NCBI RefSeq assembly: GCF_018449635.1 | Contig: NZ_JAAVUV010000010.1 | Span: 186,001-250,000, forward strand | DNA length: 64,000 nt | Reading direction: 5' to 3' | Source of the DNA: Caballeronia sp. dw_276 | GTDB lineage: Bacteria > Pseudomonadota > Gammaproteobacteria > Burkholderiales > Burkholderiaceae | Part shown: piece by piece, positions 1-11,346 of the stretch | Position numbering within the stretch: position 1 is the stretch's first letter | Layout: the number at the start of each line of letters is the position of its first letter | Notes under the pieces: model-generated | Databases searched by the model: none | Seen by the model: only the letters and a program-made list of their open reading frames with translations | What the model was told of the DNA's origin: nothing | Position numbers and translations under genes: made by a program

Positions 1-13
1 CCGCAGTAAAAAC

Positions 14-54
14 AAAAAGCCCGCGATGATCATCGATCGAATCGCGGGCTTTTT
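14..54 (-). terminator. Rho-independent terminator after rodA
   Basis: A 13-bp perfect stem (15-27 with 41-53) is flanked by an A-run on the left and a T-run on the right, so it can end transcription on both strands. It lies just past the rodA stop and probably ends the mreBCD-mrdA-rodA transcript. Confidence 0.9.
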
Positions 55-67
55 AAACTCAAATCGC

Positions 68-1225
68 CTAACCCTTCATCAGCCGTTTCTGTCGCGACAC
101 GCTCATGATCAGGCCGACCGCGACACCGAGCGTGGTCAGCGCCGTTCCGCCATAACTCATGAACGGCAGTGGCACGCCGACGACTGGCAAGATCCCGCTC
201 ACCATCCCGATATTCACGAACGCGTACGTGAAGAACGCCATGGTCAGCGACCCGGCCAACAATCGCCCGAACAGCGTCGCCCCGTTCGCCGCGATAAACA
301 ATCCGCGCGCAATCAACGCCATATACAGGAAGAGCAGTACAAGGCCGCCGGCAAGGCCGAACTCCTCTGAAAACACCGCGAAAATGAAGTCGGTATGTTT
401 CTCCGGGATGAATTCCAGATGCGCTTGCGTACCCTTCAGCCAGCCTTTGCCGAACGTGCCGCCTGAACCGATCGCGATCACCGCCTGAATGGTGTGAAAG
501 CCTTTGCCGAGCGGATCGGAAGTCGGATCGAGCAGCGTACAAATCCGATGCTTCTGGTAATCGTGCATCAAAGGCCAGTTCACTTCCGGCTGGCAGATCC
601 GCTCCTGGAACACGCCGATACTCGCCACCACCAGCACCGCCGCAACCAGCACCGGCACGATCAGCTTGAAGCTCAATCCCGCGAAGTAAATGACGAACAG
701 GCCCGCCGCGAACACCAGCACGGCCGTGCCAAGATCGGGCTGCTTCGCGATGATCGCGACCGGCAACAGCAAGATCAAAAAGCCGACGATGTAATCCCAC
801 CATCGAATCTGGCCTTCACGCCGCTGAAAATACCAGGCAAGCATGAGCGGCATCGCGATCTTCATGATTTCGGACGGCTGGATCACTACGCCAACATTCA
901 GCCAGCGTTTCGCGCCTTTTCGCGTCAAGCCGAACATGGCCACTGCAATCAGCAACGCCATGCCGAACGTATAAAGCGGCACTGCAAAGCGCATGAGCGT
1001 GGGTGGCGGAACATTGGCGAGAATCCACATCAGGCCGAACGTCAGCATGATGTTGCGCAACTGGTCCTCGACGCGCCCGGGCACATCGAGACTCGCGCTA
1101 TACAGCGTCACGATCCCAACGCACAGCAGCAGGAACACAATCAGCGCGAGGGGTTTATCGAAACCCGCGAACATGCGCTTCGTGCGGTCGAGCCAGGCGC
1201 GCTTGTCGAACTGCATCGCTTGCAT
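68..1225 (-). CDS. rodA: Rod-shape SEDS peptidoglycan polymerase RodA
   Basis: RodA polymerises lipid II into glycan strands in the inner membrane and works with PBP2 in the elongasome. The 385-residue protein is hydrophobic throughout, with about ten membrane segments. It carries the SEDS signature PEKHTDFIF near residues 275-285, which includes the catalytic-loop aspartate region, and a late MSYGGTA motif typical of RodA/FtsW. It is the last gene of the mre operon, 15 bp after mrdA, and pairing with mrdA rather than ftsI separates it from FtsW. A second in-frame ATG three codons on (1216) could also be the start. Confidence 0.96.
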   Translation of the reverse strand: MQAMQFDKRAWLDRTKRMFAGFDKPLALIVFLLLCVGIVTLYSASLDVPGRVEDQLRNIMLTFGLMWILANVPPPTLMRFAVPLYTFGMALLIAVAMFGLTRKGAKRWLNVGVVIQPSEIMKIAMPLMLAWYFQRREGQIRWWDYIVGFLILLLPVAIIAKQPDLGTAVLVFAAGLFVIYFAGLSFKLIVPVLVAAVLVVASIGVFQERICQPEVNWPLMHDYQKHRICTLLDPTSDPLGKGFHTIQAVIAIGSGGTFGKGWLKGTQAHLEFIPEKHTDFIFAVFSEEFGLAGGLVLLFLYMALIARGLFIAANGATLFGRLLAGSLTMAFFTYAFVNIGMVSGILPVVGVPLPFMSYGGTALTTLGVAVGLIMSVSRQKRLMKG

Positions 1226-1240
1226 GGCGGTTCTCCTTCT

Positions 1241-3682
1241 TTACTCGTCGATGCCGCCGGACGGCGTCAACGTTTGAATGGGGCTCTTGCCGTTGTTACG
1301 GGGAATCGCAACCGTGGGCGCGGGTTCCTTCGGCGGCGCCGGTGGTTTGGACGGCGCGGGCATGGGCGCTTTGCGCGCTTCCTTCGCATTCGATGCCGCC
1401 ACTTTTTCCTTCTGCCCATTGCCCTCTTTGGCGCCGGCGCGCGGGGCATCGGCGACTGAGATGATGGGCGCGCGCGGCGTTGCCAATGCACGCAACATCA
1501 TGGCAGCCGGCGATGCAGGCACGGCCGGCGCTGCGGAGGCGGCTTCGCTGGGGGCATCGACGGATGAAGCGGAAGCAGCCGGAGCCGCTGACGAGGCCGC
1601 TGAAGCCGGCACAGCTGCCGACGCCCCCGCGATCGGCGCCGACGCCGCTGCCGGATTGAACGCCGCCGATTTCGCCGCCACCGATGCCGGCAACGCCGCG
1701 TCGACCGCAGATTGCGATCCGCCGATAACCGGTGCCGTCGCACCTTCCGTGGCTGATGCCGCCGCTGCCACCGCCGCCGCTTCCGCGCCGGGTTTCAGCC
1801 TGTCGACGAGGTAATAATCGAGCACTTTCCGCGCGATCGGACCTGCGGCTTCCGCACCCCATCCGCCGTTCTCGACAATAAGCGCAACCGCAATCGTCGG
1901 ATGGTCGGCTGGGGCAAATGCGATATACAACGCGTGGTCACGCAGATGCTCGGCCGTCGCATGGCCGGAGTAATTCGCGCCCTGCAGCGAATAAACCTGC
2001 GCCGTCCCCGTCTTGCCTGCCGACAGATAAGGCGCACCGCGGAAGATCTTCACGGCGGTACCGTTGGTCACCACGCCTTCCATTGCGCGCTTGACGAAGT
2101 CGATGTCCGCCTGTTTCACGGCGATCTTGTCGCTTGGCGCCCGCACCGTCAGACGCACCGCCTTCGTGATCGGGTTCTCGACTTCCTTCACCAAGTGCGG
2201 CTTCATGACCACGCCGTCATTCGCGAGCGTCGCCGTGGCGTGCGCGAGCTGCAGGATGGTGAATGAGTTATACCCCTGCCCGATCCCGAGGCTGATCGTC
2301 TCGCCTTCATACCAGCGCTGCTGTTCGGGCTTGCGATACGCCTTCTTCTTCCATTCCGTCGATGGAAGAATGCCGCGCGCTTCGCCGTTGATATCAATGC
2401 CCGTGATCTGGCCGAAGCCCCACGGCTTCATGAAACCGGCCATCGCGTTCACGCCGAGATCGTGCGCGAGCATGTAGAAATACGTGTCGTTGGAGACCAC
2501 GATCGCGCGGTTCATGTCGACCCAGCCCTGGCCCGCGCGCACGTCGTTGCGGAATGTGTGGCCGCCGAACGTGTACGAGCCCGGGTCCTGGAACCCCCAA
2601 CCCGGTGTGCGTTTATGCAGCGTCAACGCGGCAAGCGCCATGAACGGCTTGTAGGTCGAACCCGGCGGATACGTGCCGTGCAGAGGACGATTCAACAGCG
2701 GGTGGTCGGGCGAATTGTTGAGCGAATCCCAGGTCTGCTGGTCGATGCCGTCCACGAACGAATTCGGATCGAAACTCGGCGCCGATACAAACGCGAGCAC
2801 ATCGCCAGTTGCAGGTTCGATGGCGACAAGCGCGCCGCGCTTGCCCGCGAACGCCTGCTCGGCGACCTGCTGCAAACCGATGTCCAGCGACAACACCAGA
2901 TTGTTCCCGGGCGTGGCCTGCGTGCGCGACATGGTGCGTACCGGCCGTCCGCCCGCCGTTACTTCGACTTCCTCGAAGCCCGTCAGTCCGTGCAATTCGG
3001 TTTCGTAGCTTTGCTCGACACCGATCTTGCCCATGTAGTCGGTGCCCTTGTAATTGTTCGCGTCCAGCCGCGGATCGTAGTGATCGGTGTCGGCGTCGTT
3101 CTGGTCGCTTGCGGCGTCGATACGCTCCTGATCGCGCTGCGAAATCCGCCCGATATACCCGATCACGTGCGCCGCCGTCGGTCCCAGCGGATATTGCCGG
3201 AACAGCCGCGCGCGCACTTCCACGCCCGGGAAGCGGAAACGCTGCGCGGTGAACTGGGCGACCTCTTCGTCGGTGAGACGGGTGCGGATGGGCAGACTCT
3301 CGAAATTCTTCGAGTCTTCCAGCAGCTTTTTGAAGCGCCGCCGGTCGCGCGCGTCGACGGGAATCACGGTCGCGATGCGGTCGATTTCATCGTCGAGCGT
3401 GGTGTTGATCTTCGATGGCGTGATTTCCAGCGTGTAAGCCGAATAATTCTTCGCGAGCACCACGCCGTTGCGGTCGGTGATGATCCCGCGGTTCGGCACG
3501 ATAGGCGCGACCGAGATGCGGTTTTCATCGGCTTGCAGCGAATACTTGCTGAAATGCCAGACCTGCAGATACAGGAACCGCACGCCGATCAACCCGAAGC
3601 AGACAAACACGAAGAGGCCCGCGGCGGCCACACGCAGGCGAAACTTCGATAACTGTTGTTCGGCGTTCTGAAATTCGGTCAT
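1241..3682 (-). CDS. mrdA: Penicillin-binding protein 2 (elongasome transpeptidase)
   Basis: PBP2 crosslinks peptidoglycan during lateral growth and activates RodA. One N-terminal membrane segment (about 15-35) is followed by a dimerisation domain and a transpeptidase domain with all three penicillin-binding motifs: STYK near residue 341 (active serine), SND near 397 and KTGT near 555. The first ~630 residues correspond to the usual PBP2 length. The remaining ~185 residues (coordinates about 1241-1800) form an alanine, proline and serine-rich tail that becomes basic near its end and has no recognisable fold. It sits between mreD and rodA on the same strand, 15 bp before rodA. Confidence 0.96.
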   Translation of the reverse strand: MTEFQNAEQQLSKFRLRVAAAGLFVFVCFGLIGVRFLYLQVWHFSKYSLQADENRISVAPIVPNRGIITDRNGVVLAKNYSAYTLEITPSKINTTLDDEIDRIATVIPVDARDRRRFKKLLEDSKNFESLPIRTRLTDEEVAQFTAQRFRFPGVEVRARLFRQYPLGPTAAHVIGYIGRISQRDQERIDAASDQNDADTDHYDPRLDANNYKGTDYMGKIGVEQSYETELHGLTGFEEVEVTAGGRPVRTMSRTQATPGNNLVLSLDIGLQQVAEQAFAGKRGALVAIEPATGDVLAFVSAPSFDPNSFVDGIDQQTWDSLNNSPDHPLLNRPLHGTYPPGSTYKPFMALAALTLHKRTPGWGFQDPGSYTFGGHTFRNDVRAGQGWVDMNRAIVVSNDTYFYMLAHDLGVNAMAGFMKPWGFGQITGIDINGEARGILPSTEWKKKAYRKPEQQRWYEGETISLGIGQGYNSFTILQLAHATATLANDGVVMKPHLVKEVENPITKAVRLTVRAPSDKIAVKQADIDFVKRAMEGVVTNGTAVKIFRGAPYLSAGKTGTAQVYSLQGANYSGHATAEHLRDHALYIAFAPADHPTIAVALIVENGGWGAEAAGPIARKVLDYYLVDRLKPGAEAAAVAAAASATEGATAPVIGGSQSAVDAALPASVAAKSAAFNPAAASAPIAGASAAVPASAASSAAPAASASSVDAPSEAASAAPAVPASPAAMMLRALATPRAPIISVADAPRAGAKEGNGQKEKVAASNAKEARKAPMPAPSKPPAPPKEPAPTVAIPRNNGKSPIQTLTPSGGIDE

Positions 3683-3766
3683 GCAATCTTCGCGGGGACC
3701 GCGTGTGTGGCGACTGGGGCGAGCGGCTTAACCGACGCGCCGGCAGGCGCTTGAATCAACATCAAC

Positions 3767-4279
3767 TCAGATGGGACGCGTGTCGTCGGGATCGGTGGCG
3801 CGGCGCTGCGGAATCAGCAGCAGGAAACTCGCAACCGGCCACAAAATGGCTTCCACGAATCCATCGACCAGATAACCCCAGCCGGGAAACGCCGCGCCGG
3901 TCAGCAGACGGATCACGAACGGGACAATCTGCGCGCCGATCAGAAGCGGTGCGACCACGAACGTTTGCACCGGCAACGACATCCACAATACGCGCCTGTG
4001 AATGGTGATGGCGCCATACGACAACAACGTATACGCAAGCGCGTGCTCACCGAGCAGACTTGCATTGTGAACGTCCATCAACATGCCGAGCAAAAACGCG
4101 ATGCCCATTCCGACACGGCGCGGCTGGTGAACGTTCCAGAACAACAGGACGACGGCCACGAAATCGGGCACGCCGGCCATCCGGCCCCACGGCATCAGGT
4201 TCAGCAGGAAGGCGGCGGCCAAGCTGAACGTGATGAAGTACGGATTGACCGGCTGCAGGATGTATTGCGGGCGGCTCAT
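3767..4279 (-). CDS. mreD: Rod shape-determining membrane protein MreD
   Basis: A 170-residue membrane protein with about five hydrophobic segments, the expected size for MreD, the inner-membrane partner of MreC that links MreB to the PBP2/RodA synthase. Its start overlaps the mreC stop as ATGA (4276-4279), indicating translational coupling, and mrdA follows after 84 bp. Sequence conservation of MreD is low, so operon position is a large part of the call. Confidence 0.93.
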   Translation of the reverse strand: MSRPQYILQPVNPYFITFSLAAAFLLNLMPWGRMAGVPDFVAVVLLFWNVHQPRRVGMGIAFLLGMLMDVHNASLLGEHALAYTLLSYGAITIHRRVLWMSLPVQTFVVAPLLIGAQIVPFVIRLLTGAAFPGWGYLVDGFVEAILWPVASFLLLIPQRRATDPDDTRPI

Positions 4280-5415
4280 GGCGTGGCTCCGGGCGCGGCC
4301 TTGCCGGCAGGTTCTCGCCGGGCGTGCCCGGATCTGTTCGATGCCGCGTGCTCAGGCTTCTTCGCGGCGGTCGCCGATGCCGGCTTGGCGGCTACAGCTG
4401 CAGATGCCGGCGCTGCCGGCGCCGCAGGTGTTGCGGCCGGGTTCGCCGCGGGCGCGGATGCCGGGTTCGCGGCAGCAGGCGCGCTTGTGCTTTTCGCCGG
4501 TGCTGCCTTCTTTCTGCCCTTGTTTTCCTTCGCTTCCTTCGCGGCGGCCGCGGCTTCGATTTCTACCGGGTTGGGCGGCTGGTTGACTTCGTAGTGCAGC
4601 ACGAGCAACTGACGCGCACCACGCACCGGAGCAATAGGCAGACAGACGACGCGAGCGAAGGCAGTATCGGCTTGTTTATCGACCCGCACGACCTTCGCCA
4701 CCGGCAATCCCGGCGGATAAATCCCGTCCAGGCCGCTGGTCACGAGTTCGTCGCCGGTTTGTACGTCGGCGCTGATGGGCACGAAGCGCAGATCCAGTGT
4801 GTCGCCCTTTGGCGTGCCATAGATCACGCTGCGCAAACCCGTACGCACGATTTGCACGGGAACGGCCTGGTCTTTGTCGGAGAGCAGCGTCACTTCGGAT
4901 TGCAGCGGGAACACGCGGGTGATCTGGCCAATCACGCCGTCTTCGTTGACTACCGGCGCGCCGTCCTGAATGCCCTGTTGCGAGCCCTTGCCAATCACGA
5001 CCTTCTGCGTGAACGGATCACGCGTGTCGTATTGCACTTCGACGGGAATGGTTTGCGTGACGGCGCGCGCCTGAAGCTGAAGGAGCGAACGCAGATGCGT
5101 GTTCTCGGCGTTGAGCTGGGAAGCATCACCCGCTTTCACCGATAACTCCAGGTTCTTTTCTTTCAACTTCGCGTTTTCAGTGCGCAGGATTGCGCTGGTC
5201 ACAGCCAGATCGGCGGCGCCCATAAAAATATCGCGCGGTACGAGGGCGGCGCGCTGCAACGGGTATAACCCCGCGCCCAGCACGCCACGCACGATCTCGA
5301 GCGTGTTGAAACGCGCGTCCGAGATAAGAAGGGCGATTGCAAGCACCACGAAGAAGATCAATCTCGCGAGAGCGGATGGACCTTGCTTAAAGAGTGGCGG
5401 CGGACTGTATTCCAT
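4276..5415 (-). CDS. mreC: Rod shape-determining protein MreC
   Basis: MreC is the periplasmic scaffold of the elongasome and switches PBP2 on. The protein has one N-terminal membrane segment (about 17-35), a coiled coil (about 65-115) and the beta-barrel core (about 120-270). From about residue 275 to 379 it carries an alanine/proline/lysine-rich tail absent from the core family, similar in character to the tail on the neighbouring PBP2. The stop overlaps the mreD start by four bases. mreB lies 205 bp upstream. Confidence 0.95.
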   Translation of the reverse strand: MEYSPPPLFKQGPSALARLIFFVVLAIALLISDARFNTLEIVRGVLGAGLYPLQRAALVPRDIFMGAADLAVTSAILRTENAKLKEKNLELSVKAGDASQLNAENTHLRSLLQLQARAVTQTIPVEVQYDTRDPFTQKVVIGKGSQQGIQDGAPVVNEDGVIGQITRVFPLQSEVTLLSDKDQAVPVQIVRTGLRSVIYGTPKGDTLDLRFVPISADVQTGDELVTSGLDGIYPPGLPVAKVVRVDKQADTAFARVVCLPIAPVRGARQLLVLHYEVNQPPNPVEIEAAAAAKEAKENKGRKKAAPAKSTSAPAAANPASAPAANPAATPAAPAAPASAAVAAKPASATAAKKPEHAASNRSGHARREPAGKAAPGATP

Positions 5416-5620
5416 GGTCGGCGCCGAGGGCGTGAGCAGTTAAATCGATGCTGCGGGTCCGCGTCAAGGAGCGGCCCTGCCCAGCGCGGTGCGCCGCGGC
5501 CCGGAGCCACATTGGGCCGGGCCACGAAAACGCTCGCGCAAGTCGCATACCTCGCGCACGTCGCAGTTGTTCCATTGAGCGAGTGCGTGTTGTTGGCGCC
5601 TTCGTGAAAGGCGTCAAGAC

Positions 5621-6664
<1,044 letters not shown>

Positions 6665-7033
6665 TCAAAAATCCTGTCTCGCTGGGAGCCGTGCCTCGCT
6701 TCGAGCGCCAAAGGACGGCAGCGGAAAAAAATGACAGCCTGCAGTCGCACCCAATTGGTCGCGAACATTGCAAAGCTGCGAAGAAAATCTACCGGAGGAT
6801 GCAAGCAAACCAGGCGCACACTTTTCTGAAAAAACTGTAACTAAGAAAAGGCCGCTGGCAAGTCGATCCGGATTTGGGTCGAACGCGTAATGATACCTTA
6901 TAATTTTGGGGTATTCGAAGGAAAAGGACGGTACATTTTGCCATCGTCAGGCCTGCTTTCTAAGGCTCCTTATCTCGAATTGAAGTCGCGCTGTTTGTAA
7001 CGCGAAAGTCGCATAAATAGACCGGTGAAACAA
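6665..7033. promoter_or_regulatory. Divergent mreB/gatC promoter region
   Basis: About 370 bp without a gene between two divergent operons. On the plus strand TATAAT at 6899-6904 is a good -10 element. The best -35-like match (TTGGGT at 6874-6879) sits 19 bp upstream, longer than ideal. The position suits a gatCAB promoter. I could not place a convincing mreB promoter on the minus strand. Confidence 0.45.
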
Positions 7034-7333
7034 ATGTCTCTGACCCTGACCGATGTAAAACGCATTGCGCACCTCGCGCGTCTGGAATTGCCCGAGCACG
7101 AGGCCGAACCGACCCTCGCACGCCTGAACGATTTCTTCGGTCTCGTGGAGCAGATGCAAGCTGTAGACACCACGGGAATCGAACCGCTTGCTCACCCGAT
7201 CGAACAAATCCAGCAAGTCGAACTGCGTTTGCGAAACGATGCTGTTACAGAGCATGTAAACCGCGAAGAGTTCCAACGGCCTGCACCCGCTGTGCGCGAC
7301 GGCTTGTATCTCGTGCCGAAAGTGATCGAATGA
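7034..7333 (+). CDS. gatC: Asp-tRNA(Asn)/Glu-tRNA(Gln) amidotransferase subunit C
   Basis: GatC is the small belt-like subunit that holds GatA and GatB together. The 99-residue protein starts MSLTLTDV and has the family-typical helical N-terminus followed by an extended C-terminal part ending near [12 protein letters not shown]. An in-frame GTG three codons upstream (7025) exists, but the ATG at 7034 gives the usual family length. It is followed by gatA (79 bp) and gatB in one operon. Confidence 0.95.
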   Translation: MSLTLTDVKRIAHLARLELPEHEAEPTLARLNDFFGLVEQMQAVDTTGIEPLAHPIEQIQQVELRLRNDAVTEHVNREEFQRPAPAVRDGLYLVPKVIE

Positions 7334-7412
7334 GCGGCGCGCCAGCGTAACAACGGCAACACCGCACGAAAACTAAAAGACGCGGCACCCGGCGTCTATC
7401 AGGAAAAACGCA

Positions 7413-8906
7413 ATGCATCAGAAAAGCTTGACCGAACTGCGCGCGGCACTCGACGCAAAAACCATTTCCGCCGTCGAACTCGCGCAGGTGTTCCTGCAGC
7501 GCATCGACGCCGCGAAGGATCTCAACGCGTTCATCAGCGTCGATCACAATCTCACCCTCGAGCAGGCCAGGGCCGCCGACGCGCTCATCGCCCGGGGCGA
7601 AGCGGGTCCGCTGACGGGTTTGCCGATCGCGCATAAAGACGTGTTCGTCACGCGCGGATGGAGCTCGACGGCGGGATCGAAGATGCTCGAGAACTACAAG
7701 AGTCCCTTCGATGCCACCGTTGTCGACCGCTTGAAGAACGCGGGCGTGGTGACGCTCGGCAAGACAAATATGGACGAATTCGCGATGGGTTCGTCGAACG
7801 AGAATTCGTACTTCGGGCCGGTCAAGAACCCGTGGGATCTGAAAGCGGTGCCGGGCGGATCGTCGGGCGGTTCGGCCGCGGCGGTCGCGGCGCGGCTCGC
7901 GCCAGCGGCCACGGGAACGGACACAGGCGGCTCGATTCGCCAGCCTGCATCGTTCACCGGCATTACCGGAATCAAACCAACGTACGGCCGCGTTTCGCGT
8001 TACGGCATGATCGCGTTCGCTTCGTCGCTGGATCAGGGCGGCCCGATGGCACGCAGCGCCGCCGATTGCGGCGTGCTGCTCAACGCGATTGCATCGTTCG
8101 ATCCGCGCGATTCAACCAGCCTCCAGCGCGAGGACGAAGACTACACGCGCTATCTCGGTCAGCCATGGTCGGGTCATGACGCGAACAAACCGCTCGCGGG
8201 ATTGCGCATCGGTTTGCCGAAGGAGTTTTTTGGCGAAGGACTCAGCGCCGAAGTTCGCAGCGCAGTAGACGCGGCGTTGAAGCAATATGAAGCGCTCGGC
8301 GCGACCTTGGTCGAGGTATCGCTGCCAAAGACCGAGTTGTCCATTCCCGTGTATTACATCATTGCGCCGGCGGAGGCATCGTCGAATCTGTCGCGTTTCG
8401 ATGGCGTGCGTTACGGCCATCGCGCGGCCGAGTACACCGATCTTCTCGATATGTACAAGAAGTCGCGCGCCGAAGGTTTCGGGCCGGAAGTGAAGCGCCG
8501 GATCCTGGTAGGCGCGTACGTGTTGTCGCACGGCTATTACGACGCGTATTACGTTCAGGCGCAGAAAATCCGCCGCATCATCGCGCAGGATTTCCAGGAA
8601 GCATTCAATCACTGCGATGTGATCATGGGACCGGTGGCGCCATCGGTTGCATGGAATCTCGGTGAGAAAGCCGACGACCCGGTCCAGATGTACCTCGCCG
8701 ATATCTACACGTTGTCGATCAGTCTCGCCGGTTTGCCGGGCATGAGCGTGCCGTGCGGTTTCGGCGCTGCGGGCAGCGCGCATGCCACGCGGCCGGTTGG
8801 CTTGCAGATCATCGGCAACTATTTCAACGAAGCCCGGTTGCTGCAGGTCGCCGACGCGTTTCAGCGCGCGACCGACTGGCATGTGCAATCACCGGCAGGA
8901 GTCTGA
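7413..8906 (+). CDS. gatA: Asp-tRNA(Asn)/Glu-tRNA(Gln) amidotransferase subunit A
   Basis: GatA releases ammonia from glutamine, which GatB uses to convert mischarged Glu-tRNA(Gln) and Asp-tRNA(Asn). The amidase-signature triad is visible: lysine in HKDVF near residue 74, serine in GGSSGGS near 149 and the nucleophile serine in DTGGSI near 173. Length (497) is normal. AGGA precedes the ATG. Only three bases separate its stop from the gatB start, whose Shine-Dalgarno lies inside the gatA end. Confidence 0.97.
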   Translation: MHQKSLTELRAALDAKTISAVELAQVFLQRIDAAKDLNAFISVDHNLTLEQARAADALIARGEAGPLTGLPIAHKDVFVTRGWSSTAGSKMLENYKSPFDATVVDRLKNAGVVTLGKTNMDEFAMGSSNENSYFGPVKNPWDLKAVPGGSSGGSAAAVAARLAPAATGTDTGGSIRQPASFTGITGIKPTYGRVSRYGMIAFASSLDQGGPMARSAADCGVLLNAIASFDPRDSTSLQREDEDYTRYLGQPWSGHDANKPLAGLRIGLPKEFFGEGLSAEVRSAVDAALKQYEALGATLVEVSLPKTELSIPVYYIIAPAEASSNLSRFDGVRYGHRAAEYTDLLDMYKKSRAEGFGPEVKRRILVGAYVLSHGYYDAYYVQAQKIRRIIAQDFQEAFNHCDVIMGPVAPSVAWNLGEKADDPVQMYLADIYTLSISLAGLPGMSVPCGFGAAGSAHATRPVGLQIIGNYFNEARLLQVADAFQRATDWHVQSPAGV

Positions 8907-8909
8907 GTT

Positions 8910-10382
8910 ATGCAATGGGAAGTCGTTATTGGTCTTGAGACGCACGCGCAGTTATCGACGGTCTCCAAGATTTTCTCGGGCGCGGCCACGCAATTCGGCG
9001 CTGAGCCGAACACGCAGGCCTGTCCTGTCGATCTGGCGTTGCCAGGCTCATTGCCCGTGATGAATCGCGGCGCGGTCGAGCGTGCGATTCGTCTGGGTCT
9101 GGCGATCGGCGCGACCATCGCGCCGCGCAGCATTTTCGCGCGTAAAAACTATTTCTATCCTGATCTGCCGAAGGGTTATCAGATCAGCCAGTTCGAGATC
9201 CCGGTCGTGCAGGGCGGCAGCGTCACGATCCACGTTCCGGCAAACGAAAAAACCGGCAAGGCCGCCTACGATAAAACCGTCAACCTGACGCGCGCGCATC
9301 TGGAAGAAGATGCCGGCAAGTCGCTGCACGAAGACTTCGCGGGTATGACGGGTATCGATTTGAATCGCGCGGGCACGCCGTTGCTTGAGATTGTGACCGA
9401 ACCTGAAATGCGCAGCGCCGCTGAAGCCGTGGCGTATGCAAAGAGCCTCCATACGCTCGTGCAATGGCTTGGGATCTGCGACGGCAACATGCAGGAAGGT
9501 TCGTTCCGTTGCGACGCGAACGTGTCGGTACGCCCGGTTGGTCAGGCGGAATTCGGCACACGCGCCGAGATCAAGAACCTGAACTCGTTCCGGTTCCTCG
9601 AAGAAGCGATCCAGTATGAAGTGCGCCGCCAGATCGAGTTGATCGAAGACGGCGGTACGGTCGTGCAGGAAACGCGTTTATACGATCCAGATAAACGCGA
9701 GACACGTTCCATGCGCAGCAAGGAAGACGCGCACGATTACCGCTATTTCCCCGATCCGGACCTGATGCCGCTGGTTATCGATGAAGCGTGGATTGCGCGG
9801 GTTCGCAGCGAATTGCCCGAGTTGCCGGAAGCGATGCAAACGCGCTTCGTCGAGCAATATGGCTTGACGCCGTATGACGCGGTCGGGCTGACGTCGTCGC
9901 AGGGCATGTCGGCTTATTTTGAGAACGTGGTCTCGAAAGTCGGACACGCGAACGCCAAGCTCGCCGCCAACTGGTTGATGGGCGAGGTGTCGTCGCAACT
10001 GAATCGCGAATCGCTGGATATCGAGAGCTCGCCGGTTTCTCCGCCGCAACTCGCGCTCGTGATTCAGCGCATCGCCGACGGCACTATCTCGAACAAGATC
10101 GCGAAGGATATTTTCCAGGCAATCTGGGAAGAGAAAGCTACCGACGAAGCCGCGGCCGACCGGATTATCGAAGCGAAGGGATTGAAGCAGATTTCGGATA
10201 CGGGCGCGCTGGAAGCGATCATCGACGAGGTGATGGCCGCGAACCAGAAGTCAGTCGATGAATACCGCTCGGGCAAGGAAAAGGCGTTCAATGCGCTGAT
10301 CGGCCAGGCCATGAAAGCGACCAAAGGCAAGGCGAATCCGCAGCAGGTCAACGAGCTTTTGAAGAAGAAATTATCCTCTTGA
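8910..10382 (+). CDS. gatB: Asp-tRNA(Asn)/Glu-tRNA(Gln) amidotransferase subunit B
   Basis: GatB phosphorylates and amidates the mischarged aminoacyl-tRNA using ammonia from GatA. The protein opens with the family signature [13 protein letters not shown], has the kinase-like cradle domain (to about 290) and the helical and YqeY-like tRNA-binding tail (about 330-490). Length 490 is typical. It ends the gatCAB operon, followed by a clear terminator at 10418-10457. Confidence 0.97.
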   Translation: MQWEVVIGLETHAQLSTVSKIFSGAATQFGAEPNTQACPVDLALPGSLPVMNRGAVERAIRLGLAIGATIAPRSIFARKNYFYPDLPKGYQISQFEIPVVQGGSVTIHVPANEKTGKAAYDKTVNLTRAHLEEDAGKSLHEDFAGMTGIDLNRAGTPLLEIVTEPEMRSAAEAVAYAKSLHTLVQWLGICDGNMQEGSFRCDANVSVRPVGQAEFGTRAEIKNLNSFRFLEEAIQYEVRRQIELIEDGGTVVQETRLYDPDKRETRSMRSKEDAHDYRYFPDPDLMPLVIDEAWIARVRSELPELPEAMQTRFVEQYGLTPYDAVGLTSSQGMSAYFENVVSKVGHANAKLAANWLMGEVSSQLNRESLDIESSPVSPPQLALVIQRIADGTISNKIAKDIFQAIWEEKATDEAAADRIIEAKGLKQISDTGALEAIIDEVMAANQKSVDEYRSGKEKAFNALIGQAMKATKGKANPQQVNELLKKKLSS

Positions 10383-10417
10383 TCTGAACGCCGGCGTTTG
10401 ATGGCTGAGGTACTCGC

Positions 10418-10457
10418 GGGTTGCTGCTGGTCTGGTCTGGCAGCAACCCTTTATTTT
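10418..10457 (+). terminator. Rho-independent terminator after gatB
   Basis: A perfect 10-bp stem (10418-10427 with 10440-10449) with a 12-base loop is followed by a T-rich stretch. It ends only about 28 bp before the GTG start proposed for the next gene, so that gene must have its own promoter or rely on readthrough. Confidence 0.85.
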
Positions 10458-10485
10458 ATGAATGTTCATGAGCGGGAGCGCACGC

Positions 10486-11322
10486 GTGGCCAAGAAACCT
10501 GATCTGGACGATTACCGCGTGCCTTACTTCGACGGCAAGAAGCTGAAGGCGTTTGATCTTGCTTCTATCGACACGGCGTCGAAGCCATTCTCGGCCGGGT
10601 CGAAAGACGACGATCGCGCGCGTTTGAGCGAGTTGAACGCAGCACTCGACGGCTTGCAGGACAAACTCCACACCCAGCCCAAGCAGCGGGTCCTGCTGAT
10701 CCTGCAAGGCATGGATACAAGCGGCAAGGACGGCACCATTCGCGGCATTTTTCAGGATGTCGATCCGCTCGGGATTCGTATCGTGCCGTTCAAGGCGCCT
10801 TCCGAGGTCGAGGCCGCTCATGACTTTCTATGGCGCGTTCATTCGCAGGCGCCCGCCGCGGGTGAGTTGACCGTTTTCAATCGCAGCCAGTATGAAGACG
10901 TGCTCGTACCGCGCGTGCTGAAACAAATCGATAAAGACGAATGCGAACGTCGATACGCCCATATTCGCAACTTCGAGGCGCTTTTAGCGGATAGCGGCAC
11001 GGCCATTGTGAAATGCTTTTTGCATATATCGAAGGACGAGCAGAAAGAGCGCTTGCAGGCGCGTATCGACAATCCAGAAAAGCATTGGAAATTCGATACC
11101 GCCGATCTCGAAGCTCGCAAGCAGTGGGACGATTATCACGAAGCTTATGCCGATGCGCTGGGCGCAACGTCGACCGAGTTTGCTCCGTGGTTTGTTATTC
11201 CCGCAGATTCAAAAACACACCGTAACGTCATGGTCGCGGAATTGATCACGCGCACCCTGCAAAGTTTGAAGCTCGAATATCCGCCGGCAAAGGATTCGCT
11301 GAAAGGGATCAAGGTCGAGTAG
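10486..11322 (+). CDS. ppk2: PPK2-family polyphosphate kinase
   Basis: PPK2 enzymes phosphorylate nucleotides from polyphosphate. The Walker A motif GMDTSGKDGT, about 75 residues into the protein, and the Walker B-like FNRSQYEDVL further on are diagnostic, and the length is that of a single-domain PPK2. Which nucleotide (NMP or NDP) is used cannot be read with certainty. In-frame ATGs at 10462 and 10468 lie almost against the gatB terminator; the GTG at 10486 has GGGAG eight bases upstream and gives the family-like start MAKKPDLDDY, so I prefer it (278 residues). Exonuclease III follows after 24 bp. Confidence 0.9.
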   Translation: MAKKPDLDDYRVPYFDGKKLKAFDLASIDTASKPFSAGSKDDDRARLSELNAALDGLQDKLHTQPKQRVLLILQGMDTSGKDGTIRGIFQDVDPLGIRIVPFKAPSEVEAAHDFLWRVHSQAPAAGELTVFNRSQYEDVLVPRVLKQIDKDECERRYAHIRNFEALLADSGTAIVKCFLHISKDEQKERLQARIDNPEKHWKFDTADLEARKQWDDYHEAYADALGATSTEFAPWFVIPADSKTHRNVMVAELITRTLQSLKLEYPPAKDSLKGIKVE

Positions 11323-11346
11323 GTCAACAACATATGAGGACGTTTC

